Shown: positions 5,702 through 5,991 of the stretch, piece by piece
How the letters are laid out: every line of letters starts with the position of its first letter
Numbering within the stretch: position 1 is the stretch's first letter
Origin: an uncultured Bacteroides sp.
GTDB taxonomy: Bacteria; Bacteroidota; Bacteroidia; Bacteroidales; Bacteroidaceae
NCBI RefSeq assembly: GCF_902491285.1
Contig: NZ_CABUHK010000150.1
Span: 1-5,991, forward strand
DNA length: 5,991 nucleotides
Reading direction: 5' to 3'
Notes under the pieces: generated by a model
Databases searched by the model: none
What the model was told of the DNA's origin: nothing
What the model saw: only the letters and a program-made list of their open reading frames with translations
Position numbers and translations under genes: made by a program

Positions 5702-5991
5702 CTATTTGTCCGAAGCAGAATTGTTATCCGGTTCTGTATAGATGACTTCAATTCCTGCCCGTTTTAATAATTCTATTCCATCTTCCAGGCGATAATGTTC
5801 GGAATAAACTACCCGTTTGATTCCTGCCTGTATGATTAACTTCGCACATTCAATGCAGGGTGAAGCCGTGACATACATCGTGGCTCCGTCGCTGCTGTTA
5901 TTTGAACGTGCTATTTTTGTAATGGCGTTCGCTTCTGCATGCAGAACGTATGGTTTTGTCAGGTTGTTTTCATCCTCACATACATTCTCGA
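5702..5991 (-). CDS. Deoxycytidylate (dCMP) deaminase, C-terminal part (5' end beyond the window)
   Basis: dCMP deaminase hydrolyses dCMP to dUMP, the substrate of thymidylate synthase, in the cytoplasm. The window holds the last 95 residues, ending in TAG at 5704-5702. The zinc-dependent deaminase signature is complete: LHAEANAI, with the zinc-ligand His at visible residue 17 and the catalytic Glu at 19, followed by the SPCIECAK motif with zinc-ligand Cys at 45 and 48. The sequence after it ([16 protein letters not shown] at 52-67) is the form seen in ComEB/dCMP deaminases, where a Tyr-Arg pair lies near the substrate. The family is about 145-160 residues, so around 50-60 N-terminal residues lie outside, including the N-terminal nucleotide-site residues. 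It is the first visible gene of the minus-strand operon, 30 nt ahead of the S41 protease. A related cytidine-type deaminase is less likely given these motifs. Confidence 0.92.
   Translation of the reverse strand, partial: ENVCEDENNLTKPYVLHAEANAITKIARSNNSSDGATMYVTASPCIECAKLIIQAGIKRVVYSEHYRLEDGIELLKRAGIEVIYTEPDNNSASDK

Overview
The window looks like ordinary chromosomal DNA from a Bacteroidales bacterium, most likely Bacteroides. The supports are: recF followed by a DUF721/DciA-type gene with an ATGA overlap; two copies of the Bacteroidetes-type -7 promoter element (TAnnTTTG) in the one divergent promoter region; most genes lacking a Shine-Dalgarno sequence; and protein sequences typical of the phylum. 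I see no mobile element, CRISPR array, tRNA or rRNA. The content is conserved housekeeping, and I found no convincing new system. The most unusual structure is a run of heavily overlapping genes.

Layout, left to right. Positions 1-296 (minus) hold the first 98 codons of ribH (lumazine synthase), cut by the window edge. Positions 297-457 are non-coding and carry a large imperfect inverted repeat built from 9-nt CACGGATTA-like units. On the minus strand it ends in six T, so it resembles a terminator for the gene upstream. Positions 458-1141 (minus) encode a membrane-anchored TPR protein. Positions 1142-1301 are a divergent promoter region with TACTTTTG on both strands. Positions 1302-2411 (plus) are recF, translationally coupled to a small DUF721/DciA-family gene (2408-2695, plus). 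That gene overlaps the next gene tail to tail by 14 bp.

From 5991 down to 2682 everything is on the minus strand and looks like one operon, read in this order: dCMP deaminase (its C-terminal 95 residues), a CtpA-type S41 protease, 5-formyltetrahydrofolate cyclo-ligase, and a PHP-domain phosphoesterase of the histidinol-phosphatase type. The last three overlap by 89 and 56 nt, each step entering the +1 frame.

How the genes may work together (inference). dCMP deaminase supplies dUMP for thymidylate synthesis, and the cyclo-ligase returns 5-formyl-THF to the active folate pool, so these two share the one-carbon/thymidylate theme. The protease and the PHP protein have no clear metabolic link to them. 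recF and the DciA-like gene form a DNA replication/repair pair.
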